DNA from: Leifsonia sp. NPDC080035
Lineage (GTDB): Bacteria; Actinomycetota; Actinomycetes; Actinomycetales; Microbacteriaceae
Assembly: GCF_040050925.1 (NCBI RefSeq)
Contig: NZ_CP157390.1
Coordinates: forward strand, 3,100,001-3,164,000
Direction of reading: 5' to 3'
Length of the DNA: 64,000 nt
Part shown: positions 34,782 through 45,222 of the stretch, one piece after another
Numbering within the stretch: position 1 is the first letter of the stretch
Layout of the letters: every line of letters begins with the position of its first letter
The notes under the pieces: generated by a model
The model's database searches: none
Told to the model about the DNA's origin: nothing
The model's input: only the letters and a program-made list of their open reading frames with translations
Made by a program: the position numbers and the translations under genes

Positions 34782-35663
34782 ATGCGACGTAGAGCCCACC
34801 CGAGAGCCCTCGCCGCCCTGCTGGGCGCGGCTGCGCTCGCGCTCGCCGTCACGGGCTGTGCCTCCGGCGGCGGAGCGCCCGCTTCGACACCGCAGCCGCA
34901 GGCGCAGGCGGCGACACCGAGCCCGACACCGACGCCCGACCCGTTCCCGCGCGAGCCGCTGACGTCGTCCACACGCTACGTCGCCCTCGGCGACTCGTTC
35001 GCAGCGGGGATGGGCGCGGGGGACGAGACCGGCAAGTGCCGGCTGAGCAACTACAGCTATCCCGCCGACTTCGCCAAGGCCTCCGGCGTCGACTTCGTGG
35101 TGAACGCGGCGTGCGCGGGAGCGACGACCTCCGACCTGCTCAAGCACCAGCTGATCGCCCTCGACGACCGGACGGACCTCGTCACGGTGAGCATCGGCGG
35201 AAACGACCTCGGCGTCGCTGCGGTCGCCTCCGACTGCGCGGCGGGCAAGGCCGTGGCGTGCAGGAACGGCGTCTCCTCGGCGCTGTCGCTGCTGAACGTG
35301 CTGCCCGACCGGCTCGCGACCGTGTACAGCGCGATCGCTCAGGCAGCGCCGAACGCCCGAATCGTCGTGACCGGGTACGCGCTGATGTACGACAACACCG
35401 ACACCGGCTCCCCGGACTTCGGCACCGCGACGGCCATCAACGCGGCCACCATCGGTCTCAACCAGACGATCAAGGACGCGGTGGACAAGCAGCGGGCGAA
35501 GGGCGCGCCGATGAAGTACGTCGGCGTCGACTTCCTGGGCCACGGCATCGGCACGAAGAAGCCCTGGCTGAACGTGAGCGGCGAGGATGCGTTCCATCCG
35601 ACAGCCGCCGGCTACCGGGAGTACGCGAAGGAGCTGACCCGGCTGCTGGGCTCCGCTCAGTAG
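34782..35663 (+). CDS. SGNH/GDSL-type esterase lipoprotein
   Basis: The ATG at 34782 lies 7 bases after TACGCT, suggesting a near-leaderless start. The 293-residue precursor has a lipoprotein signal (lipobox VTGC) and a Pro/Thr/Gln-rich linker. The catalytic domain opens with YVALGDSFAAGMG (block I, nucleophile Ser), has VSIGGNDLG (block III, Asn) and DAFHPTAAGYREYA (block V, Asp-x-x-His). All SGNH residues are present, so it should hydrolyse an ester on the cell surface, such as an acyl glycan or lipid. CKxxxCA cysteine pairs suggest disulfides. Substrate unknown. Confidence 0.9.
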   Translation: MRRRAHPRALAALLGAAALALAVTGCASGGGAPASTPQPQAQAATPSPTPTPDPFPREPLTSSTRYVALGDSFAAGMGAGDETGKCRLSNYSYPADFAKASGVDFVVNAACAGATTSDLLKHQLIALDDRTDLVTVSIGGNDLGVAAVASDCAAGKAVACRNGVSSALSLLNVLPDRLATVYSAIAQAAPNARIVVTGYALMYDNTDTGSPDFGTATAINAATIGLNQTIKDAVDKQRAKGAPMKYVGVDFLGHGIGTKKPWLNVSGEDAFHPTAAGYREYAKELTRLLGSAQ

Positions 35664-35688
35664 GCGGGTTCGTCGGGCGGGTTCGTCG
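35663..35688 (+). repeat. Tandem 13-bp direct repeat
   Basis: GGCGGGTTCGTCG occurs twice head to tail between the stops of two convergent genes. It is a short slippage-type duplication; no function is evident. Confidence 0.6.
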
Positions 35689-35691
35689 GAC

Positions 35692-36492
35692 TCAGATCGC
35701 GGCGGCAGCGGCGTGCTCGCGCGCGAAGGCCAGCGTCTCGGTCAGCATCGCGCGACGTTCGGCGTCGTTGCGCGCCTTCCGGGTGTTGACCTCGGCGACG
35801 ACGGAACCGCTCCACCCCGTCGCCGCGAGCCGGCGCAGCACCTCGGCGACCGGCTGGCTGCCGCGACCGGGCACCAGGTGCTCGTCGAACACCCTCGCGT
35901 CGTCGAGGGCGCCGGAACCGTCGCAGAGGTGCACGTGACGCAGGCGGTCGCCGAGCGCGGTCGCGAGCTCCAGCCCGTCGACGCCGCTCAGCGCGGCGTG
36001 CGAGAAGTCGAGCGTCACCGCGTCGCAGTCCATCGGCAGCGGGTTCCAGCCGGGGGAGTACGCGGCCATCCCGCGGCCGGCGACCTTCCACGGGAACATG
36101 TTCTCCACGGCGATCCGCACCCCGGACGCCGCGGCCGTCTCCTTGACGATCCCGAGGAACCCCTCGGCGTACCCGGACTGCCAGCGGAACGGCGGATGCA
36201 CGACAACGGTGTCCGCGCCGACGGCGGCCGCGAGCCCGGCCGAGCGCTCCAGCTTCACCCGCGGATCCCGTCCCCAGACGAAATGGGTCAGCAGCAGGAC
36301 GGGCGCGTGGATGCTGAGCACGGGAACGCCGTACCGCTCCGAGAGCCGGGCGAGCGACGCCGCCGATTGCGTCGCCTCGTCGCGGGTGACCATCACCTCG
36401 ACGCCGTCGAAGCCGAGCTCGGCGGCGACGCGGAACGCGTCCTCGAGCCCCAGCGGGTAGACGCAGGTGGTTCCCATGCCCATGCGCATCAC
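35692..36492 (-). CDS. Sugar phosphate isomerase/epimerase (AP endonuclease 2-fold TIM barrel)
   Basis: The 266-residue protein shows the xylose-isomerase-like barrel: AELGFDGVEVMVTRDEA, VLSIHAPVLLLTHFVWG, IAVENMFPW, HVHLCDGSG and VVAEVNTRK supply the metal-ligand Glu, Asp and His positions. Members isomerise ketoses or inositol derivatives. On the minus strand TAGAGT (36504-36499) is followed after six bases by GTG (36492) and then ATG (36489), so a leaderless start at 36492 is chosen. It stands alone, convergent with the esterase gene; its substrate is unknown. Confidence 0.8.
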   Translation of the reverse strand: MMRMGMGTTCVYPLGLEDAFRVAAELGFDGVEVMVTRDEATQSAASLARLSERYGVPVLSIHAPVLLLTHFVWGRDPRVKLERSAGLAAAVGADTVVVHPPFRWQSGYAEGFLGIVKETAAASGVRIAVENMFPWKVAGRGMAAYSPGWNPLPMDCDAVTLDFSHAALSGVDGLELATALGDRLRHVHLCDGSGALDDARVFDEHLVPGRGSQPVAEVLRRLAATGWSGSVVAEVNTRKARNDAERRAMLTETLAFAREHAAAAAI

Positions 36493-36668
36493 AGCCACAC
36501 TCTAATCACGGCTTCTGAACGGGCCGTGTCCCGGCGGCGAACGCCCCGGGATGGGCCTGGACCACGCTGGTACTGTGGCGGGTACCCGGCACAGAAGCAC
36601 TCGATCGAGGGAGTTGACCCACCATCAGCACGTCGCCCGACCACAGTCCGTCCGAGACCTACGATCTC

Positions 36669-38147
36669 GTGATCGTCTCCAACCGGCTCCCCGTCGACCA
36701 CGTCGTCGACGAGTCAGGGGAGGCCAGCTGGCGCCCGTCGCCCGGCGGCCTGGTCGCGGCCCTGCAGCCGGTGATGCGCGCACAGGACGGCGTCTGGATC
36801 GGCTGGGCCGGCGTCGCGGACGAGACGTTCGAGCCGTTCGAGTCGGACGGCATCCACATCCTGCCCGTTCCGCTCAGCGAGCAGGAGCTGCAGGAGTACT
36901 ACGAGGGCTTCTCGAACGACACGCTGTGGCCGCTCTACCACGACGTGATCGCGCAGCCGAGCTACCACCGGGAGTGGTGGGAGAGCTACGTGAAGGTCAA
37001 CCGCCGGTTCGCGGACGCCGCGGCGTCGGTCGCTGCGAAGGGCGCCGTCGTCTGGGTGCACGACTACCAGCTGCAGCTCGTGCCGGCGATGCTCAGGGAG
37101 AGCAGGCCGGACCTCGTCATCGGCTTCTTCAACCACATCCCGTTCCCGCCGTACGGCATCTATTCGCAGCTCCCGTGGCGGCGCCAGATCATCGACGGCC
37201 TGCTCGGCGCCGACGTGATCGGCTTCCAGCGAGTCGCCGACGCGGGCAACTTCTCGCGCGCCGTCCGTCGCCTCAAGGGCTACGAGACCCGCGGCCCCAT
37301 CATCGAGGTGCCGATCGACAGCGACGATCCCGAGGCCGGATCGCACCGCCACGTCACGACCAACCGGCATGGGGGACTGGTGCGCACGGTCCTCGCGCGT
37401 GCGTTCCCCATCTCGATCGACGCCGAGCAGTACCAGGAGCTCGCGCGCAAGCCCGAGATCCAGGCCAGGGCGCGCGAGATCCGCGAGGAGCTCGGCGACC
37501 CGGAGACGATCATGCTCGGCGTCGACCGCCTCGACTACACGAAGGGCATCGGCCACCGGCTGAAGGCGTTCGGCGAGCTGCTGCAGGACGGCCGGCTGGA
37601 CGTCGAGAAGGTCACGCTCGTGCAGGTCGCGAGCCCGAGCCGCGAGCGCGTCGAGACGTACCGGCAGCTACGCGACGAGATCGAGCTCACCGTCGGCCGC
37701 ATCAACGGCGACTACGCGACTCTCGGCCACACCGCCATCGCCTACCTGCACCACGGCTATCCGCGCGAGGAGATGGTCGCCCTGTACCTGGCGGCCGACG
37801 TGATGCTCGTCACGGCCCTCCGCGACGGGATGAACCTCGTGGCGAAGGAGTACGTCGCCACGCGTGTCGACGAGGACGGCGTGCTCGTCCTCAGCGAGTT
37901 CGCCGGCGCCTCCGACGAACTGCGTCAGGCGCTCCTGATCAACCCGCACGACATCGAGGGGCTGAAGGACACCATCCTGCAGGCTGTGAGCATGCCCAAG
38001 CGCGACCGCACGCGCAGGATGCGGGCGCTCCGCAAGAAGGTGCTGACGAACGACGTCGCGCGCTGGTCCGCCGCGTTCCTGGATGCGCTTACCCGCAGCG
38101 CCCACGGCGACCACCCGCTGCAGAACCCGCCGGTCAACCGCCGCTGA
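36669..38147 (+). CDS. otsA: Trehalose-6-phosphate synthase
   Basis: The GT20 enzyme makes trehalose 6-phosphate from a nucleotide-glucose and glucose 6-phosphate in the cytoplasm. VSNRLPV at the start, [24 protein letters not shown] and [15 protein letters not shown] are all intact. The first canonical start is the GTG at 36669, but the coding pattern clearly begins upstream: in frame from 36624 reads ISTSPDHSPSETYDL and then this protein, with GAGGGAG ten bases before an ATC at 36624 and a stop at 36615. The true start is probably that ATC, read as Met, or a miscalled ATG. From 36669 the protein has 492 residues. otsB follows 17 bases later. Confidence 0.95.
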   Translation: MIVSNRLPVDHVVDESGEASWRPSPGGLVAALQPVMRAQDGVWIGWAGVADETFEPFESDGIHILPVPLSEQELQEYYEGFSNDTLWPLYHDVIAQPSYHREWWESYVKVNRRFADAAASVAAKGAVVWVHDYQLQLVPAMLRESRPDLVIGFFNHIPFPPYGIYSQLPWRRQIIDGLLGADVIGFQRVADAGNFSRAVRRLKGYETRGPIIEVPIDSDDPEAGSHRHVTTNRHGGLVRTVLARAFPISIDAEQYQELARKPEIQARAREIREELGDPETIMLGVDRLDYTKGIGHRLKAFGELLQDGRLDVEKVTLVQVASPSRERVETYRQLRDEIELTVGRINGDYATLGHTAIAYLHHGYPREEMVALYLAADVMLVTALRDGMNLVAKEYVATRVDEDGVLVLSEFAGASDELRQALLINPHDIEGLKDTILQAVSMPKRDRTRRMRALRKKVLTNDVARWSAAFLDALTRSAHGDHPLQNPPVNRR

Positions 38148-38164
38148 GCCGAGAGACGACGACA

Positions 38165-38971
38165 ATGCCGAACCACGCCGTTCCCCAGCCCTCCGCGTCC
38201 GCCGTCGCCCTGGCGGAGGCGGTGCGCGACCTCGCCGCGGCCGACCGGCTGCTGCTCGCCCTCGACTTCGACGGCACGCTCGCGCCCTTCGTCGACTCCC
38301 CGCAGGACGCCCGCGCCCTGCCGGAGGCGAAGGCGGCGCTCGACCGCCTGGAGCGCCTGCCCCGCACCTGGGTCGCCTACGTGTCCGGCCGCCCGCTCGC
38401 GGGTCTGGAGCGGGTGACGGAGGCGGACGCCGACGCGCTGCTGATCGGCTCGCACGGTGTCGAGGTCCGCTTCGGCCGCGACGGCGTCTCGCTCGACCTC
38501 GACGAGGACGAGCGGCGGACGCTCGACCGGCTCGGCGAGGTGCTGCGTCCCCTCGTCGAGGAGGAGCCGGACGCCAGGCTCGAGGTCAAGCCGGTCGGGT
38601 TCGGCGTGCACTACCGCCTCCTGGAGCCGGAGGCCGGCCGGGCGCTCGTCGCCCGAGCGTACGAGGCCGCCGCGTCGGTCAGCGGGGAGCTGACGATCCG
38701 CGACGGGAAGGACATCATCGAGTTCTCGATCCGCGGCGCGAACAAGGGCGAGGGCATCGAGCGGTTGCGCGAGTACACCGAGGCGACGGCGGTGCTGTTC
38801 GCCGGCGACGACGTGACCGACGAGGACGGGTTCGCCGTGCTGCGCCCCCACGACGGAGACGTCGGCATCAAGGTGGGCGATGGCGACACCGCCGCGCAGT
38901 ACCGGGTCGCCGACGAGCGCGCCGTCGCGACCCTGCTCACCCTCCTCGCCGAGGCACGCGCCGCCCGCTGA
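38165..38971 (+). CDS. otsB: Trehalose-6-phosphate phosphatase
   Basis: The 268-residue HAD-family protein has the nucleophile motif LALDFDGTLAPF (Asp, Asp) at about residue 38, the motif II region VAYVSGRPLAGL, a conserved Lys in ANKGEGIERL, and GDDVTDEDGFAVL as motif IV. It removes phosphate from trehalose 6-phosphate, completing the OtsAB pathway. The ATG follows the otsA stop by 17 bases; a long plus-strand frame continuing upstream through otsA is not coding. TGA and GAC-rich flanks show no terminator. Confidence 0.94.
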   Translation: MPNHAVPQPSASAVALAEAVRDLAAADRLLLALDFDGTLAPFVDSPQDARALPEAKAALDRLERLPRTWVAYVSGRPLAGLERVTEADADALLIGSHGVEVRFGRDGVSLDLDEDERRTLDRLGEVLRPLVEEEPDARLEVKPVGFGVHYRLLEPEAGRALVARAYEAAASVSGELTIRDGKDIIEFSIRGANKGEGIERLREYTEATAVLFAGDDVTDEDGFAVLRPHDGDVGIKVGDGDTAAQYRVADERAVATLLTLLAEARAAR

Positions 38972-39024
38972 CCCGCGCGCCCGCCCGAGAGGGACGGATT
39001 GCCGGACGGGCATCCAAAGGGTCC

Positions 39025-39037
39025 TAGAGTTGTCCCA
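39025..39037 (+). promoter_or_regulatory. Leaderless promoter of ilvD
   Basis: TAGAGT (39025-39030) is followed by six bases and then the ATG of ilvD at 39037, the spacing expected when transcription starts at the A of ATG. No Shine-Dalgarno is present. The same layout precedes several other genes here (see findings). Confidence 0.6.
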
Positions 39038-40731
39038 TGCCTGAGATCGATTGGAAGCCGCGCTCGCGCGTCGTCACGGACGGGATCGAAGCCACCACCA
39101 GCCGCGGGATGCTCCGCGCGGTCGGGATGGGCGACGAGGACTGGGAGAAGCCCCAGATCGGCATCGCCAGCTCCTGGAACGAGATCACGCCCTGCAACCT
39201 CTCGCTCGACCGCCTCGCGCAGGGCGCGAAGGAGGGCGTGCACTCCGGCGGCGGCTACCCGCTGCAGTTCGGCACCATCTCCGTCTCTGACGGCATCTCG
39301 ATGGGCCACGAGGGGATGCACTTCTCGCTGGTCTCCCGCGAGGTCATCGCCGACTCCGTCGAGACCGTCATGATGGCAGAGCGCCTGGACGGGACCGTGC
39401 TGCTGGCGGGCTGCGACAAGTCGCTGCCCGGCATGCTGATGGCGGCGGCCCGGCTCGATCTCTCCGCGGTCTTCCTCTATGCGGGCTCCATCGCCCCCGG
39501 CTGGGTGAAGCTCTCCGACGGCACCGAGAAGGACGTCACGATCATCGACTCCTTCGAGGCGGTCGGCGCGTGCAAGGCCGGCAAGATGAGCGAAGAGGAC
39601 CTCAAGCGCATCGAGTGCGCGATCGCCCCCGGCGAGGGGGCGTGCGGCGGCATGTACACCGCGAACACGATGGCCTCGGTCGCCGAGGCGCTCGGGATGA
39701 GCCTCCCCGGCTCGGCCGCTCCGCCCTCGGCGGACCGCCGTCGCGACTACTTCGCGCACCGCTCCGGCGAGGCCGTCGTCAACCTGCTCAAGCAGGGCAT
39801 CACGGCCCGCGACATCCTGACCAAGAAGTCGTTCGAGAACGCGATCGCCGTCGCCATGGCGTTCGGCGGCTCGACCAACGTCGTGCTGCACCTGCTCGCC
39901 ATCGCCAACGAGGCCGAGGTCGAGCTGACGATCGACGACTTCAACCGGATCGGCGACAAGGTCCCGCACATCGGCGACCTGAAGCCGTTCGGCAAGTACG
40001 TGATGAACGACGTCGACCGGCACGGCGGCGTCCCCGTCGTGATGAAGGCGCTGCTCGACGCCGGGCTGCTGCACGGCGACTGCCTCACGGTCACCGGCAA
40101 GACCGTCGCGGAGAACCTGGCGGAGATCAACCCGCCCGCGCCGGACGGCAACGTCATGCGCTCGCTCGACAACCCCATCCACCCGACCGGGGGCCTGACC
40201 ATCCTCAAGGGCTCGCTCGCGCCCGAGGGCGCCGTGGTGAAGACGGCCGGCTTCGACGCCGACGTGTTCGAGGGCCCCGCCCGCGTGTTCGAGCGCGAGC
40301 GCGCCGCGATGGACGCCCTCACCGAGGGCCGCATCAACGCGGGCGACGTCGTGATCATCCGTTACGAGGGCCCGAAGGGCGGCCCGGGGATGCGCGAGAT
40401 GCTCGCGATCACCGCTGCCATCAAGGGCGCGGGCCTCGGCAAGGATGTACTACTATTGACGGACGGACGATTCTCAGGCGGCACAACCGGCCTGTGCATC
40501 GGCCACATAGCACCCGAAGCGGTGGACGCAGGTCCCATCGCATTCGTGCGCGATGGTGATCTGATACGGGTCGATATCGCGGCTCGCTCCCTCGACCTAC
40601 TGGTCGACGAGTCAGAGCTGACCGCCCGCCGTGACGGCTGGGCGCCCCTTCCTCCGCGCTATACCCGTGGCGTTCTCGCGAAGTACTCCAAGCTCGTGCG
40701 CTCTGCTGCAGAGGGCGCCGTCACGGGGTAG
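39037..40731 (+). CDS. ilvD: Dihydroxy-acid dehydratase
   Basis: The 564-residue enzyme dehydrates dihydroxy acids in valine and isoleucine synthesis. The Fe-S-binding and active-site cysteines are seen in [26 protein letters not shown] and [26 protein letters not shown] and [19 protein letters not shown] are conserved. From about 40444 to the end, third-position GC falls sharply (GTA, CTA, CTA, TTG, CGA, TCA, ATA, GCA codons), while the protein stays conserved; this mosaic continues into ilvB. The ATG at 39037 is leaderless by spacing. ilvB begins 57 bases downstream. Confidence 0.96.
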   Translation: MPEIDWKPRSRVVTDGIEATTSRGMLRAVGMGDEDWEKPQIGIASSWNEITPCNLSLDRLAQGAKEGVHSGGGYPLQFGTISVSDGISMGHEGMHFSLVSREVIADSVETVMMAERLDGTVLLAGCDKSLPGMLMAAARLDLSAVFLYAGSIAPGWVKLSDGTEKDVTIIDSFEAVGACKAGKMSEEDLKRIECAIAPGEGACGGMYTANTMASVAEALGMSLPGSAAPPSADRRRDYFAHRSGEAVVNLLKQGITARDILTKKSFENAIAVAMAFGGSTNVVLHLLAIANEAEVELTIDDFNRIGDKVPHIGDLKPFGKYVMNDVDRHGGVPVVMKALLDAGLLHGDCLTVTGKTVAENLAEINPPAPDGNVMRSLDNPIHPTGGLTILKGSLAPEGAVVKTAGFDADVFEGPARVFERERAAMDALTEGRINAGDVVIIRYEGPKGGPGMREMLAITAAIKGAGLGKDVLLLTDGRFSGGTTGLCIGHIAPEAVDAGPIAFVRDGDLIRVDIAARSLDLLVDESELTARRDGWAPLPPRYTRGVLAKYSKLVRSAAEGAVTG

Positions 40732-40788
40732 CCCTTCGCCTCATCCAGCAGCATCAGACCACTTCGTACGTAAGGGACCGACATAGGC

Positions 40789-42594
40789 ATGTCCTCGGAA
40801 GCAACCCCCAGCACAGTGTTGCCGTCCGCGACGCCGGGAAAGGCGTCGCCCGAAATCCTGACCGGCTCCCAGTCGGTCGTCCGCACCCTCGAGCTCCTCG
40901 GCGTCACCGACGTCTTCGGACTCCCCGGGGGCGCGATCCTGCCGATCTACGACGCCATCATGGACTCGTCGAAGATCCGGCACATCCTCGTCCGCCACGA
41001 GCAGGGCGGCGGCCACGCCGCCGAGGGCTACGCGGTCGCGGCCAACAAGGTCGGCGTCGCGATGGCGACCTCCGGCCCCGGCGCGACGAACCTCGTCACG
41101 GCGATCATGGACGCGCACATGGACTCCGTCCCCGTCGTGTTCATCACCGGCCAGGTCTTCTCGACGCTCATGGGAACGGATGCCTTCCAGGAGGCGGACA
41201 TCGTCGGCATCACCATGCCGATCACCAAGCACTCCTTCCTGGTGAAGGACGCCGAGGACATCCCGGCGACCATCGCCGCGGCGTACCACATCGCCGGCAC
41301 CGGCCGGCCCGGCCCGGTGCTCGTGGACATCACCAAGGATGCGCAGCAGAACTCGGTGCCGTTCGTGTGGCCGCCCAAGGTGGACCTGCCGGGCTACCGG
41401 CCGATCACGAAGGCGCACGGCAAGCAGATCCTCGCGGCGGCGCAGCTGTTCGCCGACGCCAAGAAGCCGGTGCTGTACGTGGGCGGCGGCGTCATCCGCT
41501 CGCGCGCCTCCCAGGAGCTGCTCGAGCTGGCGGAGGCGACCGGCGCGCCGGTCGTCACCACGCTGATGGCCCGCGGCGCCTTCCCCGACACCCACCAGCA
41601 GCACCTCGGCATGCCGGGGATGCACGGCACGGTCCCGGCCGTCCTCGCGCTGCAGGAGTCGGACCTGATCGTGTCGCTCGGCGCGCGGTTCGACGACCGG
41701 GTCACCGGCAACACCTCGCTGTTCGCGCCCAACGCGAAGATCGTGCACGTCGACGTCGACCCTGCCGAGATCTCCAAGATCCGCGTCGCCGACGTCCCCA
41801 TCGTCGGCGATGCCAAGGACGTCATCGTCGATCTGACCGCGGCGTTCCAGGACGCCACCCGCTCCGGCAAGCCGGACCTGGTGGAGTGGTGGACGTACCT
41901 GAACGGCCTCCGCGAGGAGTTCCCGCTCGGCTACACGCCGACCAGCGACGGCCTGCTGGCCCCGCAGCACATCATCCAGCGCATCGGCGAGCTGACCGGG
42001 CCGGAGGCGATCTACACCGCCGGCGTCGGCCAGCACCAGATGTGGGCGGCGCAGTTCATCAAGTACGAGCGGCCGAACTCGTGGCTCAACTCCGGCGGCG
42101 CCGGGACGATGGGCTACTCGGTGCCCGCGGCGATGGGCGCCAAGGTGGCCCAGCCCGACCGTGTGGTCTGGGCGATCGACGGCGACGGCTGCTTCCAGAT
42201 GACGAACCAGGAGCTCGCCACCTGCACGATCAACAACATCCCGATCAAGGTGGCGATCATCAACAACTCGTCGCTCGGGATGGTGCGGCAGTGGCAGACC
42301 CTGTTCTACGACGGCCGCTACTCGAACACCGACCTCAACACCGGGCACGACACCGTGCGGGTCCCGGACTTCGTGACGCTCGCTGAGGCGTACGGCGCCC
42401 TCGGCATCCGTGTCACGAAGGAGGAGGAGGTGGACGCCGCCATCAAGCTCGCGCTGGAGACGAACGACCGCCCGGTCGTCATCGACTTCGTCGTGAGCGC
42501 GGACGCCATGGTGTGGCCGATGGTGCCGCAGGGCGTCAGCAACAGCTACGTCCAGTACGCCCGTGACCACAGCCCCGCCTTCGGAGAGGAGTAA
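40789..42594 (+). CDS. ilvB: Acetolactate synthase large subunit
   Basis: The 601-residue thiamine-diphosphate enzyme makes acetolactate from pyruvate, the first step of valine and leucine synthesis. [10 protein letters not shown] contains the catalytic Glu, [10 protein letters not shown] and FDDRVTG are FAD-binding contacts, and [15 protein letters not shown] is the TPP/Mg motif. The N-terminal 25 residues are low complexity. Its first 70 bases share the lower third-position GC of the ilvD tail. An AGGGACCG site precedes the ATG. It forms an operon with ilvN and ilvC. Confidence 0.97.
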   Translation: MSSEATPSTVLPSATPGKASPEILTGSQSVVRTLELLGVTDVFGLPGGAILPIYDAIMDSSKIRHILVRHEQGGGHAAEGYAVAANKVGVAMATSGPGATNLVTAIMDAHMDSVPVVFITGQVFSTLMGTDAFQEADIVGITMPITKHSFLVKDAEDIPATIAAAYHIAGTGRPGPVLVDITKDAQQNSVPFVWPPKVDLPGYRPITKAHGKQILAAAQLFADAKKPVLYVGGGVIRSRASQELLELAEATGAPVVTTLMARGAFPDTHQQHLGMPGMHGTVPAVLALQESDLIVSLGARFDDRVTGNTSLFAPNAKIVHVDVDPAEISKIRVADVPIVGDAKDVIVDLTAAFQDATRSGKPDLVEWWTYLNGLREEFPLGYTPTSDGLLAPQHIIQRIGELTGPEAIYTAGVGQHQMWAAQFIKYERPNSWLNSGGAGTMGYSVPAAMGAKVAQPDRVVWAIDGDGCFQMTNQELATCTINNIPIKVAIINNSSLGMVRQWQTLFYDGRYSNTDLNTGHDTVRVPDFVTLAEAYGALGIRVTKEEEVDAAIKLALETNDRPVVIDFVVSADAMVWPMVPQGVSNSYVQYARDHSPAFGEE

Positions 42595-42598
42595 CCCA

Positions 42599-43108
42599 GT
42601 GAGTTCGCACGTTCTGAGCCTCCTCGTCGAGGACAAACCGGGTCTGCTGACCCGCGTCGCCGGCCTGTTCGCCCGCCGCGGCTTCAACATCCACTCGCTC
42701 GCGGTGGGCACGAGCGAGGTCGAGGGCCTCTCCCGCATCACGGTCGTCGTGGACGTGGAGGAGCTCCCGCTCGAGCAGGTGACCAAGCAGCTGAACAAGC
42801 TGATCAACGTGATCAAGATCGTGGAGCTGGACCCGGCGCAGTCGGTCCAGCGCGAGCACCTGCTGATCAAGGTGCGCGTCGACAACTCCACCCGCTCCCA
42901 GGTGCTGGAGGCGGTCAACCTCTTCCGCGCCCGCGTCGTCGACGTGGCCACCGACGCCCTCGTGATCGAGGTCACCGGCGACAGCGGCAAGACCCAGGCG
43001 CTGCTCAAGGTGCTCGAGCCGTACGGCATCAAGGAGATGGCCCAGTCGGGGCTCCTCGCGATCGGCCGCGGCGGCAAGTCCATCACCGAGCGCGTCTTCA
43101 AGAACTAG
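42599..43108 (+). CDS. ilvN: Acetolactate synthase small (regulatory) subunit
   Basis: The 169-residue protein starts at a GTG just 4 bases after ilvB, with GGAGAGGAG in the ilvB tail. It has the N-terminal ACT domain (LLVEDKPGLLTRVAGLFARRGFNI) that binds valine, and the C-terminal ACT-like segment ending SGLLAIGRGGKS. It confers feedback inhibition by valine on the large subunit. Length and motifs are complete. Confidence 0.97.
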   Translation: MSSHVLSLLVEDKPGLLTRVAGLFARRGFNIHSLAVGTSEVEGLSRITVVVDVEELPLEQVTKQLNKLINVIKIVELDPAQSVQREHLLIKVRVDNSTRSQVLEAVNLFRARVVDVATDALVIEVTGDSGKTQALLKVLEPYGIKEMAQSGLLAIGRGGKSITERVFKN

Positions 43109-44188
<1,080 letters not shown>

Positions 44189-44215
44189 GCGCAGCCCGTC
44201 TCACGCGCTAGCCTG

Positions 44216-44245
44216 GGGTGCCGCACGTTCCCACGTGCGGCACCC
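44216..44245 (+). terminator. Terminator hairpin after ilvBNC
   Basis: Positions 44216-44228 and 44233-44245 form a perfect 13-bp stem (GGGTGCCGCACGT against ACGTGCGGCACCC) with a TCCC loop, 28 bases after the ilvC stop. There is only a short T-stretch. It lies upstream of the cutC ribosome site. Confidence 0.75.
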
Positions 44246-44275
44246 TTCGTCGTTCCGCAGAGCAGGGGAGCAGCC

Positions 44276-45019
44276 GTGAGCACCGTCGCCGTCGAGATCG
44301 CCGTTCAGGATGTGGCGGGCGCCCGGGTGGCGCTCACCGAGGGGGCGACGCGCATCGAGCTGTGCTCCGCGCTCGGGCTCGGCGGTCTGACGCCGTCTGC
44401 GGGACTGCTGCGTTCCGCCGTCGCCGTGGCCGCCGAGGCCGGCGCCGACGGATTCGTGCACGCGCTCATCCGGCCGCGCGGGGGCGGCTTCGCCTACGAC
44501 GCCGGGGAGATCGCCACGACGCTGCAGGACATCCGCTTCGCGCGCGAGGCCGGGGCTGCGGGCGTCGTCATCGGGGCCTTGACCGACGCCGGCCGGGTGG
44601 ACGCGGACGCTGTGGCCCGGTTCGTGGACGCGGCGGAGGGCATGCAGGTGACCTTCCACCGGGCGATCGACACGGTCGCGGACCCGGTCGCCGCGGCGGA
44701 GACGCTCCTCGAGCTCGGCGTCGCGCGCATCCTCACCTCCGGTGGCGCGGCGCGCAGCATCGACGGCGTCGACGGCCTGCGGGCGCTGGCCCAGCGCTTC
44801 TCCGGCGCGCTGCAGATCATGGCAGGCGGGGGAGTGGCGGTGGACGATATCCCCGCTCTCGTCGCCTCCGGCGTCGACGCCGTCCACCTGTCCGCGCGCC
44901 TGCGCGTGCAGGGCGACCCGAGCGGCCCGGGCGGCGGCGACGACGCCTACGACATCACCGACCCCGGCACGGTGCGCGCCGCTGTCGCGGCCGCCGCCTC
45001 CGCGGCCCGCCGCGACTGA
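44276..45019 (+). CDS. cutC: CutC-family copper homeostasis protein
   Basis: The 247-residue TIM-barrel protein starts at a GTG behind GGGGAGCAG. VEIAVQDVAGARVALTEGATRIELCSALGLGGLTPSAG is the family signature, followed by the strand IRPRGGGFAY, TFHRAIDTV and LTSGGA. Despite the name, CutC's role in copper handling is debated, and its enzyme activity is unknown. It is separated from ilvC by a strong terminator, so it is probably an independent unit. Confidence 0.93.
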   Translation: MSTVAVEIAVQDVAGARVALTEGATRIELCSALGLGGLTPSAGLLRSAVAVAAEAGADGFVHALIRPRGGGFAYDAGEIATTLQDIRFAREAGAAGVVIGALTDAGRVDADAVARFVDAAEGMQVTFHRAIDTVADPVAAAETLLELGVARILTSGGAARSIDGVDGLRALAQRFSGALQIMAGGGVAVDDIPALVASGVDAVHLSARLRVQGDPSGPGGGDDAYDITDPGTVRAAVAAAASAARRD

Positions 45020-45222
45020 CCCCTCTCGGAACGTTCGCCCCCTGCTCGCGCAGGGTCAATCGTGCCGAACCGGGTCACTCCCCGGGTGCGTCGTGCGCCG
45101 TGAGCCGCCCGTAACGCGGCGAAAGAGGGGCTTGACCGACCGCTAGAGTTAACCCACTCGCGCACCGACGACTGCTGCGCACCGCTCCCAAGCCAGCCTC
45201 GCACTCTGTTAGGAACTGCCAC

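Noticed and set aside
36551..38164. Plus-strand open frame running upstream from otsB through otsA
   Set aside because: The frame is the out-of-frame shadow of otsA; OtsB motifs start only after the ATG at 38165.
40732..40788. Possible leader peptide and attenuator before ilvB
   Set aside because: There is no start codon followed by Val/Leu/Ile codons and no competing hairpins in the 57-base gap.
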